Source of the DNA: JADGQM01 sp964505935 | GTDB taxonomy: Bacteria; Desulfobacterota; Syntrophobacteria; Syntrophobacterales; Syntrophobacteraceae | NCBI GenBank assembly: GCA_964505935.1 | Contig: CAZDKX010000210.1 | Location: 1-8,759, forward strand | Direction: 5' to 3' | Length of the DNA stretch: 8,759 bases | Part shown: in pieces, positions 1 through 6,217 of the stretch | Layout of the letters: every line of letters begins with the position of its first letter | How positions within the stretch are numbered: the first letter of the stretch is position 1 | Program-made: the position numbers and the translations under genes | The notes under the pieces: model-generated | What the model was told of the DNA's origin: nothing | Seen by the model: only the letters and a program-made list of their open reading frames with translations | The model's database searches: none

Positions 1-781
1 AGCCGATGATGCCGCTGACCGAGACCGCCGACCCCACCGCCAGGGACGCCGCCGCAATGAGCAAGATCCGGTCCCGCTCCACATTGATTCCCAAAGCACG
101 AGCTTCCTCGTCACCCATGGAGAGGGCGTTGAGGCGCCAGCGGGCGAGGAGTAGCAGGAGCCCGCCGGCGCCGATGCCAAGGGATGCCGGAAGCACGGCA
201 TGCCAGTCGGCCAGGGAAAAGCTGCCCAGGAGCCAGTAGACGATGCTCGCCAGTTTGTGGGGATCGACAAGGAACTTGAGGATCGAGACCAGCGCTGTAA
301 AGAAGGCGGAAACCACCACCCCCGAGAGCACCAGCGGCAGACGCGACACCTCACCCTGGTTTTTCGCCAGGCCGTAGGCGATGAACGAGGCGAGGATGCT
401 GAAGAAAAAGGCGGAAGCCTGAATGGGGAGCGCCGGTAAGAAAGCCACCGAGAGGGCGCAGCCAAAAGCTGCCCCCGCCGACAGCCCGAGGATGAAAGGA
501 TCCACCAGGGGGTTGCGGAAGACCCCTTGGAGGGTGACGCCGGCCGCCGAGAGCGCCGCTCCGACCAGACCGGCCAGCAGGATGCGCGGCAGCCTGATGT
601 TCCAGACGATGGCAAGCTCGGGCAGATCGCCGCCGACCACTGCCCCCCCGAGGACCTTGGACGCCATGATCTTGGCCACCAGCCAGGGCTGAACGCTGTA
701 GGCTCCCCAAAAGAGCGCCACCGCCCCGACGCCCAGGGGCGACAGGGCGATCAGCAGGGGAATGGCCTTCCTGGTCAACAT
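1..781 (-). CDS. FecCD/BtuC-family ABC transporter permease (3' part cut off by window edge)
   Basis: Inner-membrane permease of a type II ABC importer for iron-siderophore, heme or corrinoid. Its first 260 codons are visible and the C-terminus lies beyond the left edge. Translating the minus strand gives a very hydrophobic protein. Residues 63-107 carry the family signature: RLPRILLAG, then the GVTLQGVFRNPLVDPFILGL stretch and SAGAAFG. Next comes LLGSFSLADW at 184-193. The segment GDEEARALGINVERDR at 223-238 corresponds to the cytoplasmic coupling region that contacts the ATPase, and GIIG at 257-260 is where the conserved G-x-IGF-VGL-PH block should begin. The family is usually about 320-350 aa, so roughly a quarter is missing. 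A TAG codon stands directly in frame before the ATG, so this ATG is the first possible start. The ribosome site is weak (GGACGGTGAG). It follows the binding-protein gene by 118 bp on the same strand, in the usual receptor-binding protein-permease order. Its substrate cannot be read from sequence alone. Confidence 0.93.
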   Translation of the reverse strand, partial: MLTRKAIPLLIALSPLGVGAVALFWGAYSVQPWLVAKIMASKVLGGAVVGGDLPELAIVWNIRLPRILLAGLVGAALSAAGVTLQGVFRNPLVDPFILGLSAGAAFGCALSVAFLPALPIQASAFFFSILASFIAYGLAKNQGEVSRLPLVLSGVVVSAFFTALVSILKFLVDPHKLASIVYWLLGSFSLADWHAVLPASLGIGAGGLLLLLARWRLNALSMGDEEARALGINVERDRILLIAAASLAVGSAVSVSGIIG

Positions 782-862
782 CTACTCACCGTCCATTTCC
801 TTCCCACGAGGGACGCGAAGAAGATCCAAGGTGACAGCGCCATCCATTGCGGTGGCCATCAT
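782..862 (-). CDS. possible 26-aa leader ORF ahead of the permease gene
   Basis: The 118-bp gap between the binding protein and the permease contains a short open frame. It starts at two consecutive ATG codons (862-857) and ends in TAG at 784-782, immediately before the permease ATG and in the same frame. The peptide begins MMATAMDGAVTLDLL. The direct stop-start junction (TAGATG) would allow translational coupling, and the permease's own ribosome site is weak. There is no clear Shine-Dalgarno sequence ahead of the small ORF and I recognise no family, so it may be chance. Confidence 0.15.
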   Translation of the reverse strand: MMATAMDGAVTLDLLRVPRGKEMDGE

Positions 863-899
863 TCTCGGTCGTCATGCCCGCATGCTCTTTGCAGAAATG

Positions 900-1889
900 C
901 TAATCAAAAATCCCCGCCGCCAGTGGTACGCCGAAGCAGTCCCAATGAAACTGCCGAGCCTCCGCACCCAGATCCAGGTCCTTGAACCGGTCAGGGTAGA
1001 TCTTTTGGGCCATCCAGAGCGTCAGTATGCCCGTGGACGGCGACCAGGTGTCGGCCAGGGGCGCTTTGTGGACGCGTCCCGCCTTGACCGCGGCTACCGT
1101 CCGCCAGGAGGGGCTGTCGAGCAGCGTTTCCGGCCCGTAGGAGGCATGTCCCCAGATGAAGACCACCTCGGGATTCCACGCCAGGATCTGCTCGAGGGAA
1201 ACCTCCGCGTGGGGCATATCCACGTGCTGAGCCGGGTTGACCGCGCCAACCATGGTAATGAGGTCCTGTTGCAGCCCGAAGCGGCCGGTGATCCGCGTGG
1301 GCTTCTGCCAGAGCCAGAGCACTCGGCAGCGCCGCTCGGGCGGAATGTCGGAAACTCTCGAGCGCACCAGCGCGAATAGTTCGTCCATGCGGGAGCGGAT
1401 CGCCCTCGCCCGGGTTTCCTTTCCGAAGAGCTGTCCGCAAAGCTCCATCACTCCGTAGAGCTCATCCAAGCTTTCGGGATAGACGGCAATGACGCGCAGC
1501 CCTTTCCTTGTCAGGAATTCAACCACCTCCGGTCGAAAGCTCCAGGTGATCACCAGATCCGGATGCAGCGCCAACACCCTTTCGGCATTGACCTCGATGC
1601 CCGTGCCCACGGCGGGGATGGCTGTGAGTCGGGGATAGCGCTTGAGGACAGCGTTGTCGAAAGCCCACCGGTTGAGCCCGACAACGTTGTCCCAAAGGTC
1701 GAGGACGGGTGCCAGCTCGTAGAGCGAAAGCAGCACCGCCCTTTTGACCGGGACAGGGACCTCCAGCCGGTTTCCCAGCTTGTCGGTCACGGTTACCGTC
1801 GCCCCGCCGCCCGCATCGCACCACCCGGCAGGGGGGATGAAGCAGCTCAACCAGAGCAGTGCCAGGATTTTCCGAGCCCTCTTCCTCAT
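900..1889 (-). CDS. periplasmic substrate-binding protein of a FecB/BtuF-type ABC importer
   Basis: Class III (helical-backbone) periplasmic binding protein, 329 aa, a normal length for the family. It should capture the ligand released by the outer-membrane receptor and hand it to the downstream permease. Residues 1-25 form a signal sequence (MRKRARKILALLWLSCF, then AGWC-DA). Cys24 lacks a proper lipobox, so a soluble periplasmic protein is more likely than a lipoprotein. The mature part opens with TVTVTDKLGNRLEVPVPVKR (31-50), the usual first strand of the family. Other hallmarks are ERVLALHPDLVI (103-114), VSLEQILAWNPEVVFIW (230-246) and SWRTVAAVKAGRVHKAP (261-277). The start follows the receptor stop by 39 bp. 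A GGAGGA sits upstream but 15 nt from the ATG, which is long; no closer ATG, GTG or TTG is in frame. Siderophore, heme, corrinoid or, as in MolA-type proteins, an oxyanion remain possible ligands. Confidence 0.93.
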   Translation of the reverse strand: MRKRARKILALLWLSCFIPPAGWCDAGGGATVTVTDKLGNRLEVPVPVKRAVLLSLYELAPVLDLWDNVVGLNRWAFDNAVLKRYPRLTAIPAVGTGIEVNAERVLALHPDLVITWSFRPEVVEFLTRKGLRVIAVYPESLDELYGVMELCGQLFGKETRARAIRSRMDELFALVRSRVSDIPPERRCRVLWLWQKPTRITGRFGLQQDLITMVGAVNPAQHVDMPHAEVSLEQILAWNPEVVFIWGHASYGPETLLDSPSWRTVAAVKAGRVHKAPLADTWSPSTGILTLWMAQKIYPDRFKDLDLGAEARQFHWDCFGVPLAAGIFD

Positions 1890-1928
1890 GGTCCGCAGCT
1901 GCCGTCCTCCAATTTCCGGTCTCCAGCA

Positions 1929-4247
1929 TCAAAACTTCAAAGTCAGGCTCCCGAAGAACTTTCTTCCCGGTGCCTGGTAGTAAGCGAAATAGTCCTCATC
2001 GAAGAGGTTGTCGACGGCGAATGCCAGGATGGCGTTTCTGGTCACGGCCCAACGGATGCTGAGATCGGCGACGAAGTAGGGATCGTAGCTGCCGTAGACG
2101 CCGTCCACCACATCGAGGTTTTCATCATCGGCATATTGCTTGCTCGCGTAGCGGCCGGTGAGTTGGAGGGACGCCGGGCCGAAGGTGATCTCCCCGCCTA
2201 GATTGAACATGTACTTCGGCACGCCGGTCAGCATCTTGCCGACGGTGGCCGGGTACCTCGGGTTGCTGAGCATCTTGCTGTGGGTGTAGGTGAAGTTGCC
2301 AAAATAGCGGAACCATTTGACGAGCCGGTGGTCCCATTCCACTTCCACGCCGTCGGTTTCGGCTTCGTCCACGTTGAAGTACTGCTTGGATTTCGGTGCC
2401 ACATCGCTAACGTTCTGTAAATAGATCATGTCGTAAAGGCGGTTATAAAAGTAGGTCGCTCGGAAAACCGCCGAATCCCAGATCCTCTGCTCCACCCCGA
2501 TGTCCCAGGATAGACTTGTTTCCGGATCCAGCAGGGGGTTGGAATTGTAGGTGGTAACGGTGCCGGCCGAGTACCAGGTGCGATAGAGTTCGTACACGGA
2601 CGGGGGGCGAAAGGAACGGCCGATCGAGGTCCGCAGGGTGGTTTTTTCAAAGGGATTGTAAACCAGCGAACCCTTGGGGCTCAGCGAGAAGGCGTCACGG
2701 GAGTTGTAGACCTGGGGGAAGCCGACGGTCCCGATCTGATTGGCCATGCCGTCGTAGGTCTGCCACCAATCCCCCCGCAGCCCGATATAGGCCTTGAGGT
2801 CCTTGATGATCGCAATCTCGGCTTCGGTGAAGAGCGAGTAAATGTTGTCATAACCTTCCGATTCATAGGTCAGGCCGGTCTTGGAATTGAGGTCCTTCCA
2901 GTTCAAAAGGGCGTTTTCCTGGCTCTTCGCCCAGTCGTAGCGAAACCCGCCGCCAAAGGTCAGCAGGTGCTTCTCCAGGATAGGAAGAGAAAGCTGCAGG
3001 TCCGAATTGAACGCCAGCGAGGGAGTTTCACTGAGGGTGCCGGCACCACCGGTGCGCGTGGCGTAACCGGATTTGGGAGTGACATACCAGTTGCTTTCCT
3101 GTTCGTTAAGCCCGGCTGAGATCTTGAAGATGCCGTCGGTGAGCAGCGCCTTCCGGTAATCCAGATTGAAGATGTTCTCGGCCCGCTCCCCGCCGGCATT
3201 GACGAAATTGCTTTCCGACACACTGATGCGATTGTCGTTGATCAGCGCATTTCCCGACCAGAAAGAATTGCCCTTCAGGTCCTGGAGGTAGGTGTGAGAG
3301 TCGTCGTAGTCGTAGCCGTACCAGTTTCTCATGTAGGAAAAGGTTGCCCGGGAATCGTCCGTTAGATCATAGGCCAGCTTGAAATTGCCCGAAGTCCGCC
3401 ACCAGCTGTTGTCGCCGGTATCCCCGATCACATACGTCGGGTTGCCCTTGGCATCGGTGCTTGCCTGCGCGCCGGTCACGGGCACCGGAGTCGTCTTGCC
3501 GGCTGTGTAAGGAGAGGTCTTCACAACCTTGGCAGACGGATAGCCGTTGCTGGCCTGATAGCCATAACTGGCGAAAAGGCTCAGATCTTTGGTGATTTTA
3601 TCGCCGTAGGAACCGTAGACGTTCACGAAACCGTCGCTGCCGGCGCCGCCCTTGACGGTGATTTCCCGTTTTTCGGGCATCCTGGTGAGGATGTTGACCA
3701 CCCCGCCCATGGCGTTACCGCCGTAGAGGGACGAGAAGGGGCCGCGGGCGACTTCGACCTTTTCAATATTTTCCGGCAGCATCCCGTTCCAGTTCACATT
3801 GCCGGTGTAGCCGTCATTCATGGGCTGGCCGTCGAGCAGCACAAGGGTTCGTTTCTGGTCGGGAATGCCCCGCAAGATCACCCGGGCGGTCGTATCCAAC
3901 GGTTTGGCATGCTTGTCGAAAACCCCCGGCAGGAGGTCCATGACCGTATCCACCGCCTCAATGTTGCGCTTTTCGATGTCCTCCCTGGTAACCACCGAGA
4001 CGGCCGCGGGGGACTGAGACAGCGGCGTCGCCGTGCGCGTTGCGGTTACCACCATTTCATCAAAAGTGTGATCCACCGAGGTCTTCCGGTCCGTTGCTTC
4101 CTGTGTCTGCTGCCCCGGCGCCGAGGATGCGGGCGCAGCTTCCTGAGAGTGTCCCGGGGCCGGCAGCCACAGGACCGCCATCAGTAACATCAAGCCAGCC
4201 ATGATCAGTATGCGCTTCAGTGCTCCGCTGCTCAGGTCCGTTATCAT
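1929..4247 (-). CDS. TonB-dependent outer-membrane receptor (BtuB/CirA-like)
   Basis: Ligand-gated outer-membrane beta-barrel of 772 aa, within the usual range for the family. Residues 1-34 are a signal peptide (hydrophobic core MAGLMLLMAVLWLPA, likely cut at GHS-QE). A low-complexity linker follows, then the TonB box DEMVVTATR at 63-71. The plug domain spans roughly 72-190, with SVVTREDIEKR (84-94), DLLPGVF (104-110), VILRGIPDQKRTLVLLDGQP (123-142), VEVARGPFSSLYGGNAMGGV (164-183) and VNILTR. The remainder is barrel, with RPPSVYELYR and NPLLDPETSLSWDIG in the region that typically holds the conserved S-f-RPPs and NP-L-PE motifs. It ends in the typical DNLFDEDYFAYYQAPGRKFF segment with a C-terminal Phe. 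AAGGA seven bases before the ATG serves as ribosome site. The overall plan resembles BtuB-type vitamin B12 receptors and catecholate siderophore receptors, and sequence alone does not decide. It lies between tonB and the binding protein on one strand. A degenerate cobalamin-riboswitch-like stretch precedes it. Confidence 0.96.
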   Translation of the reverse strand: MITDLSSGALKRILIMAGLMLLMAVLWLPAPGHSQEAAPASSAPGQQTQEATDRKTSVDHTFDEMVVTATRTATPLSQSPAAVSVVTREDIEKRNIEAVDTVMDLLPGVFDKHAKPLDTTARVILRGIPDQKRTLVLLDGQPMNDGYTGNVNWNGMLPENIEKVEVARGPFSSLYGGNAMGGVVNILTRMPEKREITVKGGAGSDGFVNVYGSYGDKITKDLSLFASYGYQASNGYPSAKVVKTSPYTAGKTTPVPVTGAQASTDAKGNPTYVIGDTGDNSWWRTSGNFKLAYDLTDDSRATFSYMRNWYGYDYDDSHTYLQDLKGNSFWSGNALINDNRISVSESNFVNAGGERAENIFNLDYRKALLTDGIFKISAGLNEQESNWYVTPKSGYATRTGGAGTLSETPSLAFNSDLQLSLPILEKHLLTFGGGFRYDWAKSQENALLNWKDLNSKTGLTYESEGYDNIYSLFTEAEIAIIKDLKAYIGLRGDWWQTYDGMANQIGTVGFPQVYNSRDAFSLSPKGSLVYNPFEKTTLRTSIGRSFRPPSVYELYRTWYSAGTVTTYNSNPLLDPETSLSWDIGVEQRIWDSAVFRATYFYNRLYDMIYLQNVSDVAPKSKQYFNVDEAETDGVEVEWDHRLVKWFRYFGNFTYTHSKMLSNPRYPATVGKMLTGVPKYMFNLGGEITFGPASLQLTGRYASKQYADDENLDVVDGVYGSYDPYFVADLSIRWAVTRNAILAFAVDNLFDEDYFAYYQAPGRKFFGSLTLKF

Positions 4248-4263
4248 GGTGCATTCCTTCTTT

Positions 4264-4362
4264 GTCGGATCCCCTCAATATGTTACAGAGGAGATGGGGA
4301 TTTGGAATTTGTGCCGATTCCCTGGGGGCGGGTCTTTTTCCTTGGCCGGGGAAGACCTGCCC
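4264..4362 (-). promoter_or_regulatory. degenerate cobalamin-riboswitch-like leader of the receptor gene
   Basis: On the minus strand the tonB-receptor gap contains, in the order seen in cobalamin riboswitches, GGGCAGGTC (4362-4354), AGGGAATCGG (4323-4314), AAATTCC (4310-4304), CCCC (4299-4296) and CTGTAAC (4288-4282). About 35 nt separate the start of AGGGAA from CTGTAA, close to typical aptamers. A weak match to the 3' B12 box, GAGGGGATCCGAC (4276-4264), lies only a few bases further on, so the usual 3' half of the aptamer is missing. GGTCTT/AAGACC (4357-4352 with 4336-4331), flanked by GGGC/GCCC, forms a strong hairpin at the 5' end. The resemblance was judged by eye against remembered family consensus. 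It may be a decayed or divergent riboswitch, or coincidence. Confidence 0.3.
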
Positions 4363-4401
4363 TTCGCTTTCCATCCAATTGCCTTATCCTTTCACCTCCC
4401 T

Positions 4402-5343
4402 TCAGTCTGAACCCCGCAACTCGAAGCGGATGGGCAGAATGGCCCGGCAAATGACCGGCCGGCCCTCCCTTTTCGCCGGGTGGAAAAGGGACTCCTTGAC
4501 GGCTTTGATGGCTTCTTCATCGAAGCCGGCCCCGGCCGTCTTAACGGCTTCCACGGCAATAGGTCGCCCGCCTTCATCGATCGTCACCCGCAGCACCACC
4601 GTACCTTCCTTGCCCAGTTGCCGGGCCAGGCGCGGGTATCTGGGGAGGACCCGGTGAGCAAACCGGGGGCCGTTGGCCGCGCCGAATTCCGCATCGACCG
4701 GACCCCCGCCGTGGCCTCCGTGGTGCCCTTTGCCGTGAGCACCTCCGGCGGCGCCGGCCGTGCCTTCCCCAGACTCTCCCATAGCCTGAGCCGGAGCGGC
4801 ACTGCCAGACGCACCCGGGTCGGCGGACGGGGAGGGGGCGGCGCGCGACGGTGCGACCTCGCGGATTTCCTTCCGGAGAGGAGGAGTTTTGGGAGGCTCT
4901 TTGGGCCTGCTGATTGGGCGTGAGCGGGCGGCAACCGGATTGACCGCCGGCTTGGGCGCTTCTTCCAGGGGTCCTTCGACAGTCGGAGGGGGCGGGATGG
5001 ATGGCAAAAGCTCCATCACGGGTGAATGCTCCTCTGCAGAAGCCCCCGTGCCTGACCCTCCCGTGGCACCGCCAGCCCCCTCCGCTCCCGCCGCGACCCC
5101 TTCCGAACCCAGCGTCACGAGATTCACCTCGATCCAGGGGGGCGACACCCGGTCGGCATCTCTCGGGGTGGAGAAACAGAGAGCAACCACGGCAAGGTGC
5201 ACGAAAAGCGAAAGCATGATATTCTGAAGAAGGGTGGACCGGCGCCACAAAGCCCTCCGGTCGAGCCAGGCGAAGCCATGCTCGTCTCCGAGATCGAGAA
5301 CTTCGGCACAGCTCAGCCCTTCTTGCAGATATACTGAGAGCAT
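4402..5343 (-). CDS. tonB: TonB energy-transducing protein
   Basis: Couples the inner-membrane proton-motive force (through ExbB/ExbD, not seen here) to the outer-membrane receptor encoded next. It is 313 aa from the start chosen here. Residues 1-41 are an unusually long hydrophilic cytoplasmic head. One membrane helix lies at about 42-58 and contains S45-x-x-x-H49, the TonB transmembrane motif. A long Pro/Gly/Ala-rich periplasmic spacer follows, with IPPPPTVEGPLEEAPKPAV (116-134) and RPISRPKEPPKTPPLRKE (142-159), and then a His/Gly run GGAHGKGHHGGHGGG (200-214). The C-terminal TonB domain occupies about 226-313, with LPRYPRLARQLGKEGTVVLR (233-252), GFDEEAIKAV (273-282) and FHPAKREGRPV (287-297). 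The frame stays open to an ATG at 5481, but that start lies in a terminator-like hairpin. The ATG at 5343 has GGAGAGG nine bases upstream and is preferred. The receptor gene follows after 154 bp, which suggests a dedicated TonB. Confidence 0.92.
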   Translation of the reverse strand: MLSVYLQEGLSCAEVLDLGDEHGFAWLDRRALWRRSTLLQNIMLSLFVHLAVVALCFSTPRDADRVSPPWIEVNLVTLGSEGVAAGAEGAGGATGGSGTGASAEEHSPVMELLPSIPPPPTVEGPLEEAPKPAVNPVAARSRPISRPKEPPKTPPLRKEIREVAPSRAAPSPSADPGASGSAAPAQAMGESGEGTAGAAGGAHGKGHHGGHGGGPVDAEFGAANGPRFAHRVLPRYPRLARQLGKEGTVVLRVTIDEGGRPIAVEAVKTAGAGFDEEAIKAVKESLFHPAKREGRPVICRAILPIRFELRGSD

Positions 5344-5352
5344 CAAGCGAAT

Positions 5353-5359
5353 CCTCTCC
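5353..5359 (-). promoter_or_regulatory. ribosome binding site deciding the tonB start
   Basis: GGAGAGG on the minus strand, nine bases before the ATG at 5343. It supports this start over the ATG at 5481, which would add 46 residues encoded largely by leader hairpins. Confidence 0.7.
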
Positions 5360-5370
5360 GCGATCGGGTC

Positions 5371-5403
5371 CCACCCAGCTCCCCAGGCGGCATGCACGGG
5401 TGG
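5371..5403 (-). promoter_or_regulatory. 5' UTR hairpin just upstream of the tonB ribosome site
   Basis: CCACCC (5403-5398) pairs perfectly with GGGTGG (5376-5371) across a 21-nt loop. The stem lies between the upstream T-run hairpin and the tonB ribosome site, so it would be part of the mRNA leader. Whether it affects translation or mRNA stability cannot be told. Confidence 0.3.
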
Positions 5404-5420
5404 TTCACGGGTATGAGACG

Positions 5421-5478
5421 AAAAAAGGCCACGACACCTGTCCCCGTATCCGCACGGGCAACAAGGCATTCGTGGCCT
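5421..5478 (-). terminator. intrinsic terminator / candidate attenuator in the tonB leader
   Basis: On the minus strand AGGCCACGA (5478-5470) pairs perfectly over 9 bp with TCGTGGCCT (5434-5426) and runs straight into six Ts (5426-5421). The enclosed segment folds further: CCCGT (5458-5454) pairs with ACGGG (5447-5443) around a 6-nt loop, with partial pairing between the two stems. The plus strand lacks a T-run after the stem, so the signal is directional. No minus-strand gene lies upstream within this window, while tonB starts 78 bp downstream. That placement suggests transcription attenuation of tonB or the end of a small RNA, rather than an ordinary gene end. Confidence 0.65.
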
Positions 5479-5482
5479 CACT

Positions 5483-5688
5483 GTTCGTCTGAACGATTTA
5501 GAAGACTATGACAAGCGCGCTCCGCTTGTCGTTTGGTACACCTTCCTTATTAGGGCTTCACGGTACAACACATTCATTGTGTCATTATCCTGCCCTGAAT
5601 ACGATCAGTCTCTACCTTTATCGGCCGCCTTCCGTCAAGAGATTTCTATACCTGTGAAGGTTAAGTTCCATCGTTTCCGAGGACCTTC
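5483..5688 (-). other. hairpin-rich noncoding stretch upstream of the tonB terminator (candidate leader RNA)
   Basis: No convincing ORF was seen in this stretch. Several inverted repeats are visible, given as plus-strand arms: GTTC/GAAC (5483-5486 with 5491-5494), an 8-bp perfect stem GACAAGCG/CGCTTGTC (5510-5517 with 5523-5530), TTAGGGC/GCCCTGA (5550-5556 with 5592-5598, one wobble) enclosing ACACA/TGTGT (5568-5572 with 5578-5582), and GAAGGT/ACCTTC (5656-5661 with 5683-5688). GGTACA occurs twice (5535-5540 and 5562-5567). Ending at a terminator-like hairpin, this could be a riboswitch-type leader or small RNA on the minus strand. I could not match it to a known class, and I see no good promoter. 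Confidence 0.3.
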
Positions 5689-5704
5689 CTGACTCATTAG
5701 ACGA

Positions 5705-5917
5705 TGTGGGAGCGGGGTTGCAGCCCCCCAGGGGGGGCGTTTGCGGGGGGGCAGGCGCCCCCCCCCCAAATCCAAGGACCAAACAAAAACGGGTTTGGTG
5801 GTGTTAACGNNNNNNNNNNCCCGTTTCCCCCTCCACTCACTCCACACATTTCTCCTGGGGGGGGCGCCTCCCCCCCGGTTTGGCCCTGTTGGCGGGGCCC
5901 CAAACCCCGCTCCCACA
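5705..5917. repeat. imperfect long inverted repeat with 15-bp perfect ends (REP/BIME-like) around an assembly gap
   Basis: The left end TGTGGGAGCGGGGTT (5705-5719) is the exact reverse complement of the right end (5903-5917). Further in, the arms remain recognisably related: AGGCGCC plus a run of Cs at 5753-5767 mirrors a run of Gs plus GCGCCT at 5857-5869, and G7 at 5745-5751 mirrors C7 at 5870-5876. Each arm is thus about 60 bp. The GTGGGAGCGG-type start recalls REP elements (GGAG-type head followed by a GC-rich hairpin) that are scattered by RAYT transposases in several proteobacteria. No target-site duplication is seen. The central 10 Ns mean the true length is unknown, and the G/C homopolymers may contain sequencing errors. 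Confidence 0.6.
5810..5819. other. assembly gap (10 Ns)
   Basis: Ten undetermined bases, a common scaffolding placeholder rather than a measured distance. The gap lies near the middle of the inverted repeat, which is probably why assembly broke there. Any ORF read across it is unreliable. Confidence 0.95.
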
Positions 5918-6185
5918 GAAATGCAACTTCCCATCCTAAACGGGTATGGTTCTTCTTACCGTAAGGAGCAGGTCGGGAACGAACATCCCGGCAACAGTCG
6001 CTCGGACCGGTGCTTGGGCGTGACGAAGCTTCCAAACAAAAGCCCGCGGGAGCGCGAGACAAATTAGCATTGCGATTTTTTTCGAACGAGTGTTGAATCA
6101 GAGGCGCAGTCCTGACACGTGGAGCAAGTTTGTGGGAAACTCCATGCTTGTCGTAATGGGTTTGCCGGGAGCATTTTGTGATACA
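5918..6185. other. intergenic region upstream of the DUF3300 gene, no gene seen
   Basis: No ORF with protein-like composition was found on either strand. One modest hairpin is visible, CGGGA/TCCCG around 5973-5991, without a T-run on either strand, and there is a run of seven Ts after GCGA (about 6071-6081). The promoter of the DUF3300-DUF2950 pair should lie here, but I could not pick convincing -35 and -10 boxes. Confidence 0.5.
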
Positions 6186-6200
6186 GCAAGACCTGACCCC
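6186..6200 (+). repeat. GCAAGACCTGACCCC motif, possible half of a dispersed intergenic repeat
   Basis: This 15-mer resembles a sequence I recall as recurring between genes in many bacterial genomes, often as an inverted pair near IS200-like/RAYT transposases. Only one half is present here; no GGGGTCAGG partner was seen nearby. It abuts the ribosome site of the DUF3300 gene. The identification rests on memory and is weak. Confidence 0.25.
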
Positions 6201-6204
6201 AATT

Positions 6205-6211
6205 GAGGAAG
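6205..6211 (+). promoter_or_regulatory. ribosome binding site deciding the DUF3300 start
   Basis: GAGGAAG six bases before the ATG at 6218. An in-frame TTG at 6203 overlaps this site and would turn it into coding sequence, so the ATG is preferred. Confidence 0.65.
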
Positions 6212-6217
6212 ATTGCC

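Noticed and set aside
351..985. Open frames of 89-152 aa on both strands around 351-985
   Set aside because: They overlap the permease reading frame, which carries unmistakable FecCD motifs, or the intergenic gap, and have no protein-like features.
1519..1932. 137-aa minus-strand frame starting just upstream of the binding-protein gene
   Set aside because: It is a different frame of the binding-protein gene. Its GGAGG-proximal start was considered because of the long spacing, but the binding-protein frame holds the signal peptide and domain.
5344..5481. 46-residue N-terminal extension of TonB with a Cys-rich CCPCGYGDRC stretch, faintly like a SEC-C zinc motif
   Set aside because: The segment is encoded by the T-run hairpin and a second leader hairpin, has no ribosome site, and lies before a better start at 5343. 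The SEC-C spacing is also incomplete.
5571..5590. Fur-box-like GATAATGA on the minus strand in the tonB leader
   Set aside because: Only one half-site matches; over 19 bp I count about 11 identities, which is not convincing for Fur.
5610..5645. TTGACG as a minus-strand -35 box for tonB
   Set aside because: No acceptable -10 element was found at 16-18 bases spacing.
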